Of a stretch of 64,000 bases of DNA, positions 16,967-25,661 are shown piece by piece. The notes under the pieces are model-generated. The model was not told where the DNA came from, did not search any database, and saw only the letters and a program-made list of their open reading frames with translations. Position numbers and translations under genes: made by a program. This DNA is from Saccharopolyspora montiporae. GTDB lineage: Bacteria; Actinomycetota; Actinomycetes; Mycobacteriales; Pseudonocardiaceae. Numbering within the stretch: position 1 is the first letter of the stretch; the number at the start of each line of letters is the position of its first letter. The stretch lies in NCBI RefSeq assembly GCF_015209505.1, contig NZ_JADEYC010000009.1, forward strand, positions 62,001-126,000, written 5' to 3'.

Positions 16967-19015
16967 TCAGCCGAGCTCGGCGAGCTTGGTCCGCACCCGG
17001 TCGGCCCGCGGGTCGCCGGACTGCTCCAGCAGCTGCAGCGCTTCGCGCAGGTGGTCCGCGGCGCCGGGCCGGGACAGCGCGGTGAGCGAGTCGGCGAGCA
17101 GTTCCAGCGGTTCGGCCAGGTCGCCGGTGGCGCCGCGTGCGCGGACACCGGTGAGCACGTCGTGCAGCAGGTCGACGGCGGTCACGTGCTCGTCGGACAT
17201 CCGGTGCGCCGCGGCAACCGCGGTGTCGATGCGCTGCGCCAACCGCGGTTCGTCCGAGATCAGCGCGAGCCGCTCCCGGGCGCTGCGCAGGCTGTCCAGG
17301 GCATGCCCGGCGCGGCCGAGCGCGACCAGTTCGCGACCGGCGAGGTACTCCTGCAACAGGACCCCGCGCGTGTCCGCGAGCTCCAGGTTGAGCTCGTGCG
17401 AGCGGCGGAAGTCGGCCAGTGCCACCTCGTGCTCGCCGAGCCCGCTGCGCGCCTTGCCGCGGAATTCGATCGCCGAAGCCAGCACTTCGCGGTGCCCGGC
17501 GCGTTCGGCGAGCTGCACGGCCCGTTCGCAGTCCTGCAGCGCGTCGGTGGGCCGTCCGAGTTCGATTCGGACCTGCCCGTGCAGGCTCAGCATCCGGGCT
17601 TCGGCGACCGCGTCCTCGGCCGCTGCGGCCGCGTCCGCGCCGAGCCGGAAGGCGCGCAGGGCGTCGGTGAAGTACTTGTGCTGGTTGTGCAGCGCCCACA
17701 GCGCGCCTTCCGCGAGCGCGACGACGTCCCGGTGCCAACCCTTGTCGGCGGCGAGCCGCTGCAGGGCGAGCAGGTTCAGCCGTTCACCCTCCAGCCATTC
17801 GAGGGCTTCGGTCTTCCCGGTGAACGGGTTGTCCCCGGTCACCTGGATGTCACCCACGCGCAGCCGGTCGGTGGTGGTGACCGCGCGGTCGGCGAACGCG
17901 CCGAGTTCCCGGTAGCGCGCCACGAGCCGGCGCAGCGCGTCGACGCGCTCATCGGGATCGAGCGCGGCGGCCCGCTGCTCGGCGTGCTCGCGGACCACGT
18001 CGTGGAACAGGTACTGCTCGCGGTCGTTGCGTTCCACCAGGCAAGCCTCGTGCAGGTCGGCGAGCAGCAGCTCGGCGTCGAGTTCGTCGGCGTCGGCCAG
18101 CGCCGCGGCGGCGAACGCGGGCGCCGCGGGACCGGGGAACAGGCTCAGCAGCGCGTACAGCTCGGCCTCATCGGTCCGCAGGTGCTCGACGGCCAGGTCC
18201 ACGACCGCGAGGTGGTCCTTCAAGTGCCGCTGCCGCCTGCGCGGATCGGTCAGCTCGCGCAGCGCGCGCGGCACGGTCCACCCGTGCTTGCGCAACTGGC
18301 CGGCGGCCACGCGCATGGTCGCGGGCAGGCAGCCGCAGTGCCGCGCCAGCTCCGCACCGTCCTCGGGGCTGAGCTCGGTACCGCTCGGGAACCCGCTGCG
18401 CAGGAACTGCACCACGTGCTCGGTGCTCAACGCGTCGAGGCGGACGACGACGGCGTCCTGGCCGGCCGACGCGGAAGCATCCCGAAAGCTGGTGCACAGC
18501 AAGACGCTGCCCGGCGAGCTGGACCGCAGCCGTTCTGCCGCATCGGGATCCGGCACGTCGTCCAACAGGATCAGCAGCCGCTTGTCCGCGGTACGGGTGC
18601 GCAACAGCGAGATCCGGGCTTCCGCCTGCTCCGGGATGTCCGCACCCTTGACGCCGAGTTCCCGCAGCACGTCCTGCGCGGCGTCGTCCAGCGAACGCTC
18701 GCCGGAAGCGAGATCGACGTGCACCTGACCGTCCGGGAACCGGTCCTTGACCCGATGCGCCCAGTGGGTCGCGAGGCCGGTCTTGCCGGTGCCGCTGGAA
18801 CCGCTGATCACCCCGAAACCGGCCCGATCGCTGCGCTCCTGCGTCAGCAGACCGTCCAGCACCTGCAGCTCCGGCTCGCGGTTGACGAATCCCGACGGCG
18901 CGGCGGCGAGACTCGCCGGGACCGGATCCGCCCGTTCCCCCGCGATGTGCACGTCGCCGTTGATCGTCCCGGCCTGGACCACGTTGTTCCCGTCACCGCT
19001 GTTCGAGTTGCCCAC
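16967..19015 (-). CDS. STAND/NB-ARC ATPase with TPR repeats and an N-terminal amyloid-like motif
   Basis: This 682-residue protein has an NB-ARC nucleotide-binding domain: Walker A GSSGTGKT at 72-79, Walker B RLLILLDDV near 145-153, and the NB-ARC LARHCGCLPATMRVAA segment. A C-terminal array of TPR-like helices follows (ALRAFRLGADAAA, LHGQVRIELGRPTDALQDCE). It has no SARP DNA-binding domain, unlike AfsR. Residues 9-24 (GNNVVQAGTINGDVHI) resemble the RHIM-like bacterial amyloid signalling motifs found at the N-terminus of actinobacterial NLR-like proteins. That suggests oligomerisation that templates a partner effector. No effector with a matching motif is adjacent. The GTG at 19015 follows GAGGTGGGG. 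The NLR-like signalling role is inference. Confidence 0.8.
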   Translation of the reverse strand: MGNSNSGDGNNVVQAGTINGDVHIAGERADPVPASLAAAPSGFVNREPELQVLDGLLTQERSDRAGFGVISGSSGTGKTGLATHWAHRVKDRFPDGQVHVDLASGERSLDDAAQDVLRELGVKGADIPEQAEARISLLRTRTADKRLLILLDDVPDPDAAERLRSSSPGSVLLCTSFRDASASAGQDAVVVRLDALSTEHVVQFLRSGFPSGTELSPEDGAELARHCGCLPATMRVAAGQLRKHGWTVPRALRELTDPRRRQRHLKDHLAVVDLAVEHLRTDEAELYALLSLFPGPAAPAFAAAALADADELDAELLLADLHEACLVERNDREQYLFHDVVREHAEQRAAALDPDERVDALRRLVARYRELGAFADRAVTTTDRLRVGDIQVTGDNPFTGKTEALEWLEGERLNLLALQRLAADKGWHRDVVALAEGALWALHNQHKYFTDALRAFRLGADAAAAAEDAVAEARMLSLHGQVRIELGRPTDALQDCERAVQLAERAGHREVLASAIEFRGKARSGLGEHEVALADFRRSHELNLELADTRGVLLQEYLAGRELVALGRAGHALDSLRSARERLALISDEPRLAQRIDTAVAAAHRMSDEHVTAVDLLHDVLTGVRARGATGDLAEPLELLADSLTALSRPGAADHLREALQLLEQSGDPRADRVRTKLAELG

Positions 19016-19158
19016 GACCCCACCTCGGTACCGTCGAGTAACGATCACCTGACCCTACGCGACAGCGGCAGCCCGGTGGCCGGCTCGGCACATCCGCACC
19101 GGGTGTCCGCGCCGGCCTCCCGAGCGGGTACCCTCCGACGAGGCCCGCAGCGGGCCGA

Positions 19159-19231
19159 GCCCTCGTAGCTCAGGGGATAGAGCACCGCTCTCCTAAAGCG
19201 GGTGTCGCAGGTTCGAATCCTGCCGGGGGCG
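19159..19231 (+). tRNA. tRNA-Arg (anticodon CCT)
   Basis: A 73-nt cloverleaf: acceptor GCCCTCG/CGGGGGC with discriminator G, D arm with AGGGGATA loop, anticodon stem CCGCT/AGCGG around loop CTCCTAA, and T arm GCAGG-TTCGAAT-CCTGC. Anticodon CCT reads AGG, a rare codon in GC-rich genomes. It is divergent from the STAND gene. Confidence 0.96.
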
Positions 19232-19374
19232 CATTTCCCAGGTCAGTACCGTTGGCCCGGTCAGGGACACGATCACCACGCACAATTCGATCAGCTGTCC
19301 ACCGGCGAGACCCCGGATGCTCAAGCATCGGCTGCGGGAACTAGCGAACCGGTCACGTGGTGAACGGGAGGGAC

Positions 19375-19962
19375 ATGCCCGCCGAGTGGTGGTCGCCGAT
19401 CGTCGGCAACCTGGCGCTGCTCCAGGGCGGCAACGTGGCCGTTGGCTTCCTGGTCACGAGCATCGATCTGAGCCGGCGGCCTGCGATGGTGACGGTTTCG
19501 TGGGCAGACGGCTCGACGGCAACGCTGCGCATCGACCCGGATGACAGCTGCACGCTGATTCGACAGCGCCTCGCCAACATCGGTCCGGGGCTTCCCGAAC
19601 CGGAGATCGACGACAGCGTCTTCTGGGTCCCCGACGACGAGTCGGCATCCCCTTTCCTCGTTCACGCCTGGGTGTTGCAGGAACTGGGACGTTCTGCCGA
19701 GTACCAACCCGTCGCGGACATGTGGGGCGAGCGGCTCGCACTCCGCTACATCAGCGGGGACACCGAGCAGGTCGAAGCACTCCTGCACGTGACCTCGCGC
19801 GGATACGCCGTACGCATACCGATCGAGATCAGCGCGCCAGGCTCGAAGTACATCCACCTGGCCTACGCCCTCGCGAAGACCGCCTGCACCACAGACCCGG
19901 AGCATCTCCCGATCGGCGAACCGCACCACGGGATCCCGACCCACCTCGGCCCCGCATGCTGA
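19375..19962 (+). CDS. hypothetical protein
   Basis: This 195-residue soluble protein begins MPAEWWSPIVGNLALLQGGN and shows alternating strands and helices without a motif I recognise. Acidic clusters (WVPDDESAS, DTEQVE) and tryptophan-rich openings resemble some immunity or imm-like proteins, but that is only an impression. The ATG at 19375 is chosen because GGGAGG precedes it; two in-frame GTGs at 19357 and 19360 are alternatives. It follows tRNA-Arg and is isolated, with converging transcription from the PPOX gene. GC content is a little below that of the neighbours. Confidence 0.55.
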   Translation: MPAEWWSPIVGNLALLQGGNVAVGFLVTSIDLSRRPAMVTVSWADGSTATLRIDPDDSCTLIRQRLANIGPGLPEPEIDDSVFWVPDDESASPFLVHAWVLQELGRSAEYQPVADMWGERLALRYISGDTEQVEALLHVTSRGYAVRIPIEISAPGSKYIHLAYALAKTACTTDPEHLPIGEPHHGIPTHLGPAC

Positions 19963-20054
19963 GGGCTGCGCGGTGCTTCCGTCTTATGGAGTGCTTCGGG
20001 GAGACCTGCTGACCGGGGAACAACAGGCTCCGCGAACGCACGCCTCTCCGGCCG

Positions 20055-20558
20055 TCAGGGCTGGTTGCGCTCGGCGAGCTCCTGCAGGAACCGGGGCATC
20101 CGCCCCGCACCGAAGTCGTAGTAGCGCACCCAGCGGGGCATGATCGCGATGCGCGCCATCCGGTCGTACAGCTGCCGGCAGGTCCGCTCGAACTCGGCCG
20201 CCGCGTCCGCATCCATGGTTTCCCGAGCGGCGGCGAGGTACTCCTCCACCACGCCCTCGACGATCCGGACGTCCGCCCGCCCGCGGACGGACAGCGAGCG
20301 CGCCTGCTCGGGGGTGTTGCCCGCGTCGATGGCCAGCGCGACGTCCGGGCGGGCGGACAGCGCGGCGACCTTCGGCGCGGTGGTGGCGGTGGAGACCACG
20401 AACTCGGCGCCGGTCCAGGAGAAGCCGACCGGAACCACCCGCGGTGTCCCGTCCTCGCCGGTGTAGCCGAGGTGGGCGGCCGCGGTGGAACCGAGCAGCT
20501 CCTGCGCGCCGGACAAGGACAGTTCGGCATCGATGTCCTGCTGCTGCATGAGCGTCAT
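20055..20558 (-). CDS. pyridoxamine 5'-phosphate oxidase family protein (PPOX/F420 class)
   Basis: This 167-residue split-barrel protein has the usual opening AAHLGYTGEDGTPRVVPVGF, where the next strand reads WTGAEFVVSTATTAPKVAAL, and VALAIDAGNTP further on. Small actinobacterial members bind F420 or FMN and reduce or oxidise diverse small molecules. The ATG at 20558 follows GGAAG; an in-frame ATG lies three codons on. It is in the same direction as the P450 gene and 45 bases downstream of its stop, so it may be the last gene of the TetR-P450 operon. Confidence 0.8.
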   Translation of the reverse strand: MTLMQQQDIDAELSLSGAQELLGSTAAAHLGYTGEDGTPRVVPVGFSWTGAEFVVSTATTAPKVAALSARPDVALAIDAGNTPEQARSLSVRGRADVRIVEGVVEEYLAAARETMDADAAAEFERTCRQLYDRMARIAIMPRWVRYYDFGAGRMPRFLQELAERNQP

Positions 20559-20603
20559 CCTTCCGCTTCCGCGCGACCACCGCGACCGGGGACGCGTCCC
20601 AGG

Positions 20604-21773
20604 TCAGCGGGGTGTGGCCAAGACCGGGAGCTGTTTGGCCGCGGCCATGGTGGCGGCGTCGAAGAATTCGCCACCCGTGACGTCGATGCTGCGGTAGCGG
20701 TCGAGGAGCCGGTTCAGCGCGACCTTCGCCTCCAAGCGGGCGAGCGGGGCGCCGATGCAGAAGTGAATGCCCTTACCGAAGGCGAGGTGGTGGTTCGGCG
20801 TGCGGTGGATGTCCACAGTGTCCGGTTCCTCGAACCGCCTCGGATCGCGGTTCGCCGAGGCCAGCCACGGGAACACGATGCAATCCTGCGGGATCCGCAC
20901 ATCGCCGAGGGTGAGTTCCCGCGTGGTGCGTCGGCTGAGCCGCGGGAACGGGGAGCGGAAGCGCAGGAACTCCTCGATCGCCTGCGGGACGAGCCCTCGG
21001 TCGGCGTGCAGCTGCTCGGCGATGTCGGGGTGCTCGTCCATCAGCTGGATGCTGTTGCCCAGCAGCGCGGTCGTGGTGATGTGCCCGGCGATCAGCAGCA
21101 ACCCGGCGAACCCGATGATCTCCCCGTCGGTCAGCGTGCGGCCGTCGGTCTCCGCCGCGGTCAGCCCGCTGATCAGATCGTCACCGGGGTCGGCGCGGCG
21201 GGCGCGGATGTGTTCGAGCAGGTACTCGTTCATCTCCCGCATGATCGGCTCGACCTGGGCCAGGGCGTGCTCGATCTGCTCCTGGTCGAGCTCGCCCGTC
21301 TGCTGGGACAACAGCGCGTCCGCCCACCGCCGGAAAACCGGGAGATCGCTGGTGGGGATGCCCAGCAGCTCCGCGATCACGATCACCGGCAGCGGGTAGG
21401 CCAACGCATCGACCAGGTCGAACTCGTCGCCCACCTGCCCGATCAGGTCGTCGGTGATCTCGGTGATCCTCGGTTCCAACTGCGCGATCATCTTGGGCGT
21501 GAACGCCTTGCTGACCAGTCCGCGCAGCCGGTCGTGCCGCGGCGGGTCCAGGTTGATGAAGTTGCCCTCGGCGAACACATCGAATTCGCGGTTGCGCGGC
21601 ACGAGCTTGCTGAGATCCGAGGAGAAGTCCGTCGTCTCGGTGATGGCCGTGAAGGCTTCCGGGTAACCGAACACGTGCGCGAGGCCGTTGTCGTGGTCCA
21701 CCTGCACCGCAGCGCTTTTCCGCGCGGAACGCATCCAGGCGTGCAGATCGTCGAACGTGGTGGTCGTGGCCAT
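20604..21773 (-). CDS. cytochrome P450
   Basis: This 389-residue soluble bacterial P450 carries the I-helix oxygen-binding motif AGHITTT, the K-helix ExxR as EEFLR, and the heme-cysteine loop FGKGIHFCIGAPLARLE. An upstream SANRDPRRFEEPDTVDIHR stretch is typical of CYP105/107-like secondary-metabolism and xenobiotic P450s. It needs ferredoxin and a reductase; none is encoded beside it. The ATG at 21773 lies eight bases after the end of the TetR gene and uses a GGAGGA site inside that gene's end, so the two are coupled. The TetR protein is the probable regulator. The substrate is unknown. Confidence 0.93.
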   Translation of the reverse strand: MATTTTFDDLHAWMRSARKSAAVQVDHDNGLAHVFGYPEAFTAITETTDFSSDLSKLVPRNREFDVFAEGNFINLDPPRHDRLRGLVSKAFTPKMIAQLEPRITEITDDLIGQVGDEFDLVDALAYPLPVIVIAELLGIPTSDLPVFRRWADALLSQQTGELDQEQIEHALAQVEPIMREMNEYLLEHIRARRADPGDDLISGLTAAETDGRTLTDGEIIGFAGLLLIAGHITTTALLGNSIQLMDEHPDIAEQLHADRGLVPQAIEEFLRFRSPFPRLSRRTTRELTLGDVRIPQDCIVFPWLASANRDPRRFEEPDTVDIHRTPNHHLAFGKGIHFCIGAPLARLEAKVALNRLLDRYRSIDVTGGEFFDAATMAAAKQLPVLATPR

Positions 21774-21778
21774 GGTGA

Positions 21779-22486
21779 TCACTCCTCCCCGTTGGTCGAG
21801 CCGTAGATGTGCTCGAGGTAGGTGTCGCGGAGTTGTTCGACGATGCCGGTGATCTTCGGCGCCACCTCACCGGGCGCGCGCTCGTTCGGCGCCTCGGCCG
21901 GCTCGAACGAGCGGCGGACCATCTCCGCGAGCAGGTCGGCCTTCACCTCGTCGGTCATGGCCAGTTCCGGCGGCAGCATCGGGTCGATGCTCAGGTGTCC
22001 CAGCACGGCGGTCCCGATGCCGTAGGCGATCCGCTCCACCGGCAGGTCCGCGCGCAGCAGACCGTGCTCGGCGAGCAGGGCAAGGTACTCGGTGGACAGC
22101 GTGATCTTGCTGTGCACGACCCCGCGCGAGGCATCGGTGGCGATGAGCCTGCCGAGCACCTCCGCGTCCCGGGTGTAGATCGCGGCGAGCAGCGGGCGGC
22201 GCATCGCCTGCAGGAAGACGGCGCGCACGTAGCGGTGCAGCAACACCTCGCCCGGATCGGCGCGCATGCCCCGCGCCAGCTCGTCGAACGTCGCCACGCC
22301 CTCGCGCAGCAGTACCGCGAACAGCAGAGCGTCTCGACTCCGCCAGTGCAGGTACACGGTGCCCTTGCCGACGTCGGCGCGCCGGGCGACCTCATCGACC
22401 GTGACCTTGCGGTAGCCCCACCTGGTCAGCAGGTCCGCGGCCGCATCCAAGATGCGATCCGCCCGTTCGGTGTCCCGTCTCGCCAT
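21779..22486 (-). CDS. TetR family transcriptional regulator upstream of the P450
   Basis: This 235-residue protein has a TetR helix-turn-helix at about residues 10-50 (RILDAAADLLTRWGYRKVTV, then EVARRADVGKGTVYLHWRS), followed by a helical ligand domain. The ATG at 22486 is chosen because GGAGG lies six bases before it. It is the first gene of a probable TetR-P450-PPOX operon. Co-transcription suggests that it represses its own operon until a substrate of the P450 appears, which is the usual logic for such pairs. Confidence 0.88.
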   Translation of the reverse strand: MARRDTERADRILDAAADLLTRWGYRKVTVDEVARRADVGKGTVYLHWRSRDALLFAVLLREGVATFDELARGMRADPGEVLLHRYVRAVFLQAMRRPLLAAIYTRDAEVLGRLIATDASRGVVHSKITLSTEYLALLAEHGLLRADLPVERIAYGIGTAVLGHLSIDPMLPPELAMTDEVKADLLAEMVRRSFEPAEAPNERAPGEVAPKITGIVEQLRDTYLEHIYGSTNGEE

Positions 22487-22685
22487 GCCGGCCTCCGCAG
22501 GTACGGCGCTGCACCCCGGTGACGCGTGATCACGTCCCGCTGTGACCGCATCAACACATCCGGTCACAGCGTCACGGTACGAGCTCCACCGCTGCGCAGC
22601 AAGGGCACCGGGCAGGATTCCTCCGGCTGCCCGAGGGTCGCCTCGGGGTGCGGGCCGCCGGGAACCGGGGAGTTCGGGGACCTCG

Positions 22686-22877
22686 TCAGCGGCCCGACAT
22701 CCCGTCGGCGAACGTGGCGAGCGATTCGGCCTGGCAGCGCAGCCAGGCGAGCGCGTCGACGGCCAGATCCGAGGACGCCGCCGGGTACCGCAGGACCATC
22801 ATGATCAGCACCGCCACCACCGCCCACCGGATGAGCCCGGCCGCCCAGCTGCGGCTCTTCGCCGGATGTGCACCCAC
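22686..22877 (-). CDS. small single-pass membrane protein
   Basis: A 63-residue reading frame with a strong GAGGAGAACGC before the GTG at 22877. The protein has a basic start, one hydrophobic helix at about residues 11-29 (WAAGLIRWAVVAVLIMMVL) and a helical C-terminal half (LAVDALAWLRCQAESLATF). Short proteins with this layout are common in actinobacteria and unnamed. It stands alone between the TetR and dgoD units. Confidence 0.6.
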   Translation of the reverse strand: MGAHPAKSRSWAAGLIRWAVVAVLIMMVLRYPAASSDLAVDALAWLRCQAESLATFADGMSGR

Positions 22878-23007
22878 GCGTTCTCCTCGATTCGTCGTCC
22901 GCTTCCTGCGCTACGACACCGATTCCACGCCAGAACGCGTCCGCGCGGTGCTCATCGAAGATGATCTTGGGGTGTTGCTGAGCCGCCGTTAAGGCTCGTC
23001 CCCCGGC

Positions 23008-24153
23008 TCACCACTCGGCGAAGCCGCCGTCCTCGTGCCGCCAGATCGGCGACCGCCAGCGGTGCCCGACCTCGGCCGCCTTCCGCACCGCCTGCTCGTC
23101 GATCTGCACGCCCAGCCCGGGCGCGGTGAGCCGCTCGACGTGGCCGTCGGCGAACTCGAAAACCGAGGCGTCGGCCAGGTAATCCAGCAAGTCCGAACCC
23201 TGGTTGTAGTGGATGCCCAGGCTGGTCTCCTGGATCAGCGCGTTCGGGCTGGCGAAGTCGACCTGCAGGCTCGCGGCCAGCGCGACCGGCCCCAGCGGGC
23301 AGTGCGGCGCCAGACCCACGCCGTACGCCTCGGCCATCGCCGCGATCCGGCGGCACTCCGAGATCCCGCCCGCGTGCGAGAGATCCGGCTGTGCCACGGC
23401 GATCCCGGCGGGCAGCACATCGCGGAAGTCCCAGCGGGAGAACAACCGCTCACCCGTGGCGATCGGGATCGTGGTGGAGTCGCAGATGCGGCGCAGGTCG
23501 GCGGACAGCTCCGGGACCAGCGGCTCCTCCACGAACATCGGCTGCAGCGGTTCGAGCTCGCGGCACAGCACCCGCGCCATCGCCGGCGAAACCCGGCCGT
23601 GGAAGTCCACCGCGACGTCCCGGTCCGGGCCCATCACCTCGCGCACCGCCGCGACCCGGTCCACCACTGCGCTGACCTGCGCCGTCGTCTCCAGGTGCCG
23701 CATGCGCCCGGTGCCGTTCATCTTGATCGCGGTCAGCCCGGCCTCCACCTGCCGGGCGGCTTCCTCGGCCACCGCGGTGGGTTCGTCCCCGCCGATCCAG
23801 CAGTAGATGCGCATCCGGTCGCGCACCGCACCGCCCAGCAGCTCGTGCACCGGAACGCCGAGCGCCTTGCCGCGGATGTCCCACAGCGCCTGGTCGATCC
23901 CGGCCACCGCGCTGGACAGCACCGGACCGCCCCGGTAGAAGCCGCCCTTGGTGAGCACCTGCCAGTGGTCCTCGATGCGCCGCGGATCGGCGCCGATCAG
24001 GTAATCGGACAGCTCGTCGACGGCGGCGGCGACGGTGTGCGCACGCCCCTCGACCACCGGCTCGCCCCAGCCCACGAGCCCGTCGTCGGTCTCCACGCGC
24101 AGGAACAGCCACCGCGGCTCGATCAAGTACGTCGTCAGGCTGGCGATCTTCAC
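23008..24153 (-). CDS. dgoD: D-galactonate dehydratase
   Basis: This 381-residue enolase-superfamily enzyme (mandelate racemase subgroup) dehydrates D-galactonate to 2-keto-3-deoxygalactonate. The length equals E. coli DgoD. It shows RVETDDGLVGWGEPVVEGRA, GIDQALWDIRGKALGVPVH, AIKMNG, the metal ligands in VDFHGR and FVEEPL, GERLFSRWDF, and a PHCPLGP catalytic histidine motif. The GTG at 24153 follows AGGAGGACTTCGCA. It lies 34 bases after the IclR gene in the same direction, so the regulator and first enzyme form one operon. The kinase, aldolase and transporter lie in the divergent operon. Confidence 0.9.
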   Translation of the reverse strand: MKIASLTTYLIEPRWLFLRVETDDGLVGWGEPVVEGRAHTVAAAVDELSDYLIGADPRRIEDHWQVLTKGGFYRGGPVLSSAVAGIDQALWDIRGKALGVPVHELLGGAVRDRMRIYCWIGGDEPTAVAEEAARQVEAGLTAIKMNGTGRMRHLETTAQVSAVVDRVAAVREVMGPDRDVAVDFHGRVSPAMARVLCRELEPLQPMFVEEPLVPELSADLRRICDSTTIPIATGERLFSRWDFRDVLPAGIAVAQPDLSHAGGISECRRIAAMAEAYGVGLAPHCPLGPVALAASLQVDFASPNALIQETSLGIHYNQGSDLLDYLADASVFEFADGHVERLTAPGLGVQIDEQAVRKAAEVGHRWRSPIWRHEDGGFAEW

Positions 24154-24187
24154 TGCGAAGTCCTCCTGTCGGTAGGGGTCGTGCCGG

Positions 24188-24931
24188 TCAGGACCGGTGG
24201 CCGAGGTCGTCGGCGATCGCGGACGCGGCCGCGGTCAGCTCCGGGACCAGCCCGCGCAGCGCGTCGACGTCGGGGTCCGCTCGCACCGTGGTGATCGAGA
24301 CCGCGGCGTGCACTCCCGGTGCGGTCTCCGGGACCGCGACCCCGACGCAGTGCACCAGCGGCTCGAACTCGCCGAAGTCCGTGGCGTACCCGCGCTGCGC
24401 GGTGCGGACGAGTTCGACGCGGAAGTCCGCGCGGGAGGTGATCGTGGCCTCGGTGCACCGGGCGAAGTCGCATCCGTCGATCAGCCCCTCGGCCGTCGCC
24501 GGATCGAGCCGGGCCAGGATCGCCTTGCTCACCGCGGAGGTGTGCAGCGGGACCGGACGGCCGACCCGCGACCAGGTGCGCACCTTGGCCGCGCTCTCGA
24601 TCTTGTCCACGTAGATGATGGCGCCGTCGATGAGCTGGGCCAGGTGCACGGTGGCGCCGGTCGAGTCGGCCAGCGGGAGCAGGTGCCCGCGCGCGGCGGC
24701 GCGCAGGTCGAGGTCGTCCAGGACCTGCTGCCCGAGCTCGGCCATCCGCAGCCCCAGCCGGTATCGCCCGTCGCCGCCGCGGGTGACCATCCCGGCGTCC
24801 ACGAGCGGCTGCAGCATCCGCAGCGCGGTCGACGAGTGCACACCGACCGCCTCCGCGAGCGCGGACAGCGGGCGGGGTCCGTCGGCTAGCTCGTTGAGCG
24901 CGATCACGGCTTTGGCAACGGTTCTCGACAT
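24188..24931 (-). CDS. IclR family transcriptional regulator of the galactonate cluster
   Basis: This 247-residue regulator has an IclR winged helix (VAKAVIALNELADGPRPLSALAEAVGV, then HSSTALRMLQPLVDAG) and the effector domain with GRPVPLHTSAVSKAILA and YATDFGEFEPLVHCVGVAV. The ATG at 24931 follows AAGGAGGACC. It is divergent from the aldolase gene with 76 bases between. A TGTGCAA/TTGCACA inverted repeat in the gap is its probable operator. The effector is likely galactonate or a later intermediate, inferred from the genes around it. Confidence 0.9.
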   Translation of the reverse strand: MSRTVAKAVIALNELADGPRPLSALAEAVGVHSSTALRMLQPLVDAGMVTRGGDGRYRLGLRMAELGQQVLDDLDLRAAARGHLLPLADSTGATVHLAQLIDGAIIYVDKIESAAKVRTWSRVGRPVPLHTSAVSKAILARLDPATAEGLIDGCDFARCTEATITSRADFRVELVRTAQRGYATDFGEFEPLVHCVGVAVPETAPGVHAAVSITTVRADPDVDALRGLVPELTAAASAIADDLGHRS

Positions 24932-24969
24932 GGTCCTCCTTGACCTCGGCCGATCCAGCCTACAGAATC

Positions 24970-24997
24970 TGTGCAACATTTACATAGACTTTGCACA
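24970..24997. promoter_or_regulatory. candidate IclR operator between the divergent galactonate operons
   Basis: Perfect 7-bp arms TGTGCAA (24970-24976) and TTGCACA (24991-24997) are separated by 14 bp. The spacer is AT-rich and contains TACATAGACT, a possible -10 for the rightward operon. The right arm ends 10 bp before the aldolase ATG, so a bound protein would block transcription. Confidence 0.75.
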
Positions 24998-25007
24998 TGC
25001 TGCAATC

Positions 25008-25661
25008 ATGGAAGTGAAGGACTTGGGCGCGAAGCAGATCCCCGAAGCCCTCCGGCGCACCCGCGCGGTGGCCATCCTGCGCGGAGGCAGTGGCGAACAC
25101 CTCGACGACGTGCTGGACGCGCTGGTCGACTCCGGCGTCCGGTGCCTGGAGGTCACCACGAACACCCCCCGTGCGCTGGAAGCCCTGCGCGCAGCCCGCC
25201 TGCGCCACGGCACGGCCGCCGAGCTCGGCGTCGGCACCGTGCGCACCCCGGAGCAGGTCGACCAGGCCGCCGAGGCCGGCGCGCAGTTCATCGTCACCCC
25301 GGGCCTCGACGAAGCGGTCGCCGATCGGGTGCGCGCGCACGATCTCGCCTATTTCCCGGGCGCTTTCACCGCGACCGAGGTGCTGCGCGCGCACGCCCTC
25401 GGCGCCACCGCCGTCAAGATCTTCCCGGCGAGCCTGGGCGGGCCGAAGTACGTGCGCGAACTGCGCGCCCCGCTCGACGACGTGGAAATGCTGCCCACCG
25501 GCGGTATTTCGCCGGACACAGCCGGTGATTTCCTGCGCGCCGGGGCCTGCGCCGTCGGCGTGGGCGGGCCGCTGCTCGGCGATGCGCTGGACACCGGCGA
25601 CCTGGACGGGCTGCGCTCCCGCGCCCGCGCGCTGCTGGACGCCACCGGAGGCGCCGCATGA
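25008..25661 (+). CDS. 2-dehydro-3-deoxy-6-phosphogalactonate/gluconate aldolase
   Basis: This 217-residue class I aldolase of the Eda/DgoA family cleaves KDPG or KDPGal to pyruvate and glyceraldehyde-3-phosphate. It shows CLEVTTNTPRALEALR (catalytic glutamate), GVGTVRTPEQVDQAAEAGAQF, and ATAVKIFPAS with the Schiff-base lysine, then MLPTGGISPD. The ATG at 25008 has no ribosome binding site and sits 10 bp from the operator arm, so the message may be leaderless or have a short leader. It overlaps the kinase gene by four bases. With DgoD next door, KDPGal is the more likely substrate. Confidence 0.9.
   Translation: MEVKDLGAKQIPEALRRTRAVAILRGGSGEHLDDVLDALVDSGVRCLEVTTNTPRALEALRAARLRHGTAAELGVGTVRTPEQVDQAAEAGAQFIVTPGLDEAVADRVRAHDLAYFPGAFTATEVLRAHALGATAVKIFPASLGGPKYVRELRAPLDDVEMLPTGGISPDTAGDFLRAGACAVGVGGPLLGDALDTGDLDGLRSRARALLDATGGAA

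Noticed and set aside
17051..19168. 705-residue plus-strand open frame opposite the STAND gene
   Set aside because: Composition is typical of antisense frames in GC-rich DNA, while the minus strand encodes a clear NB-ARC protein.
19159..19374. Integration site of a mobile element at tRNA-Arg
   Set aside because: No integrase gene and no duplicated 3' end of the tRNA was found downstream.
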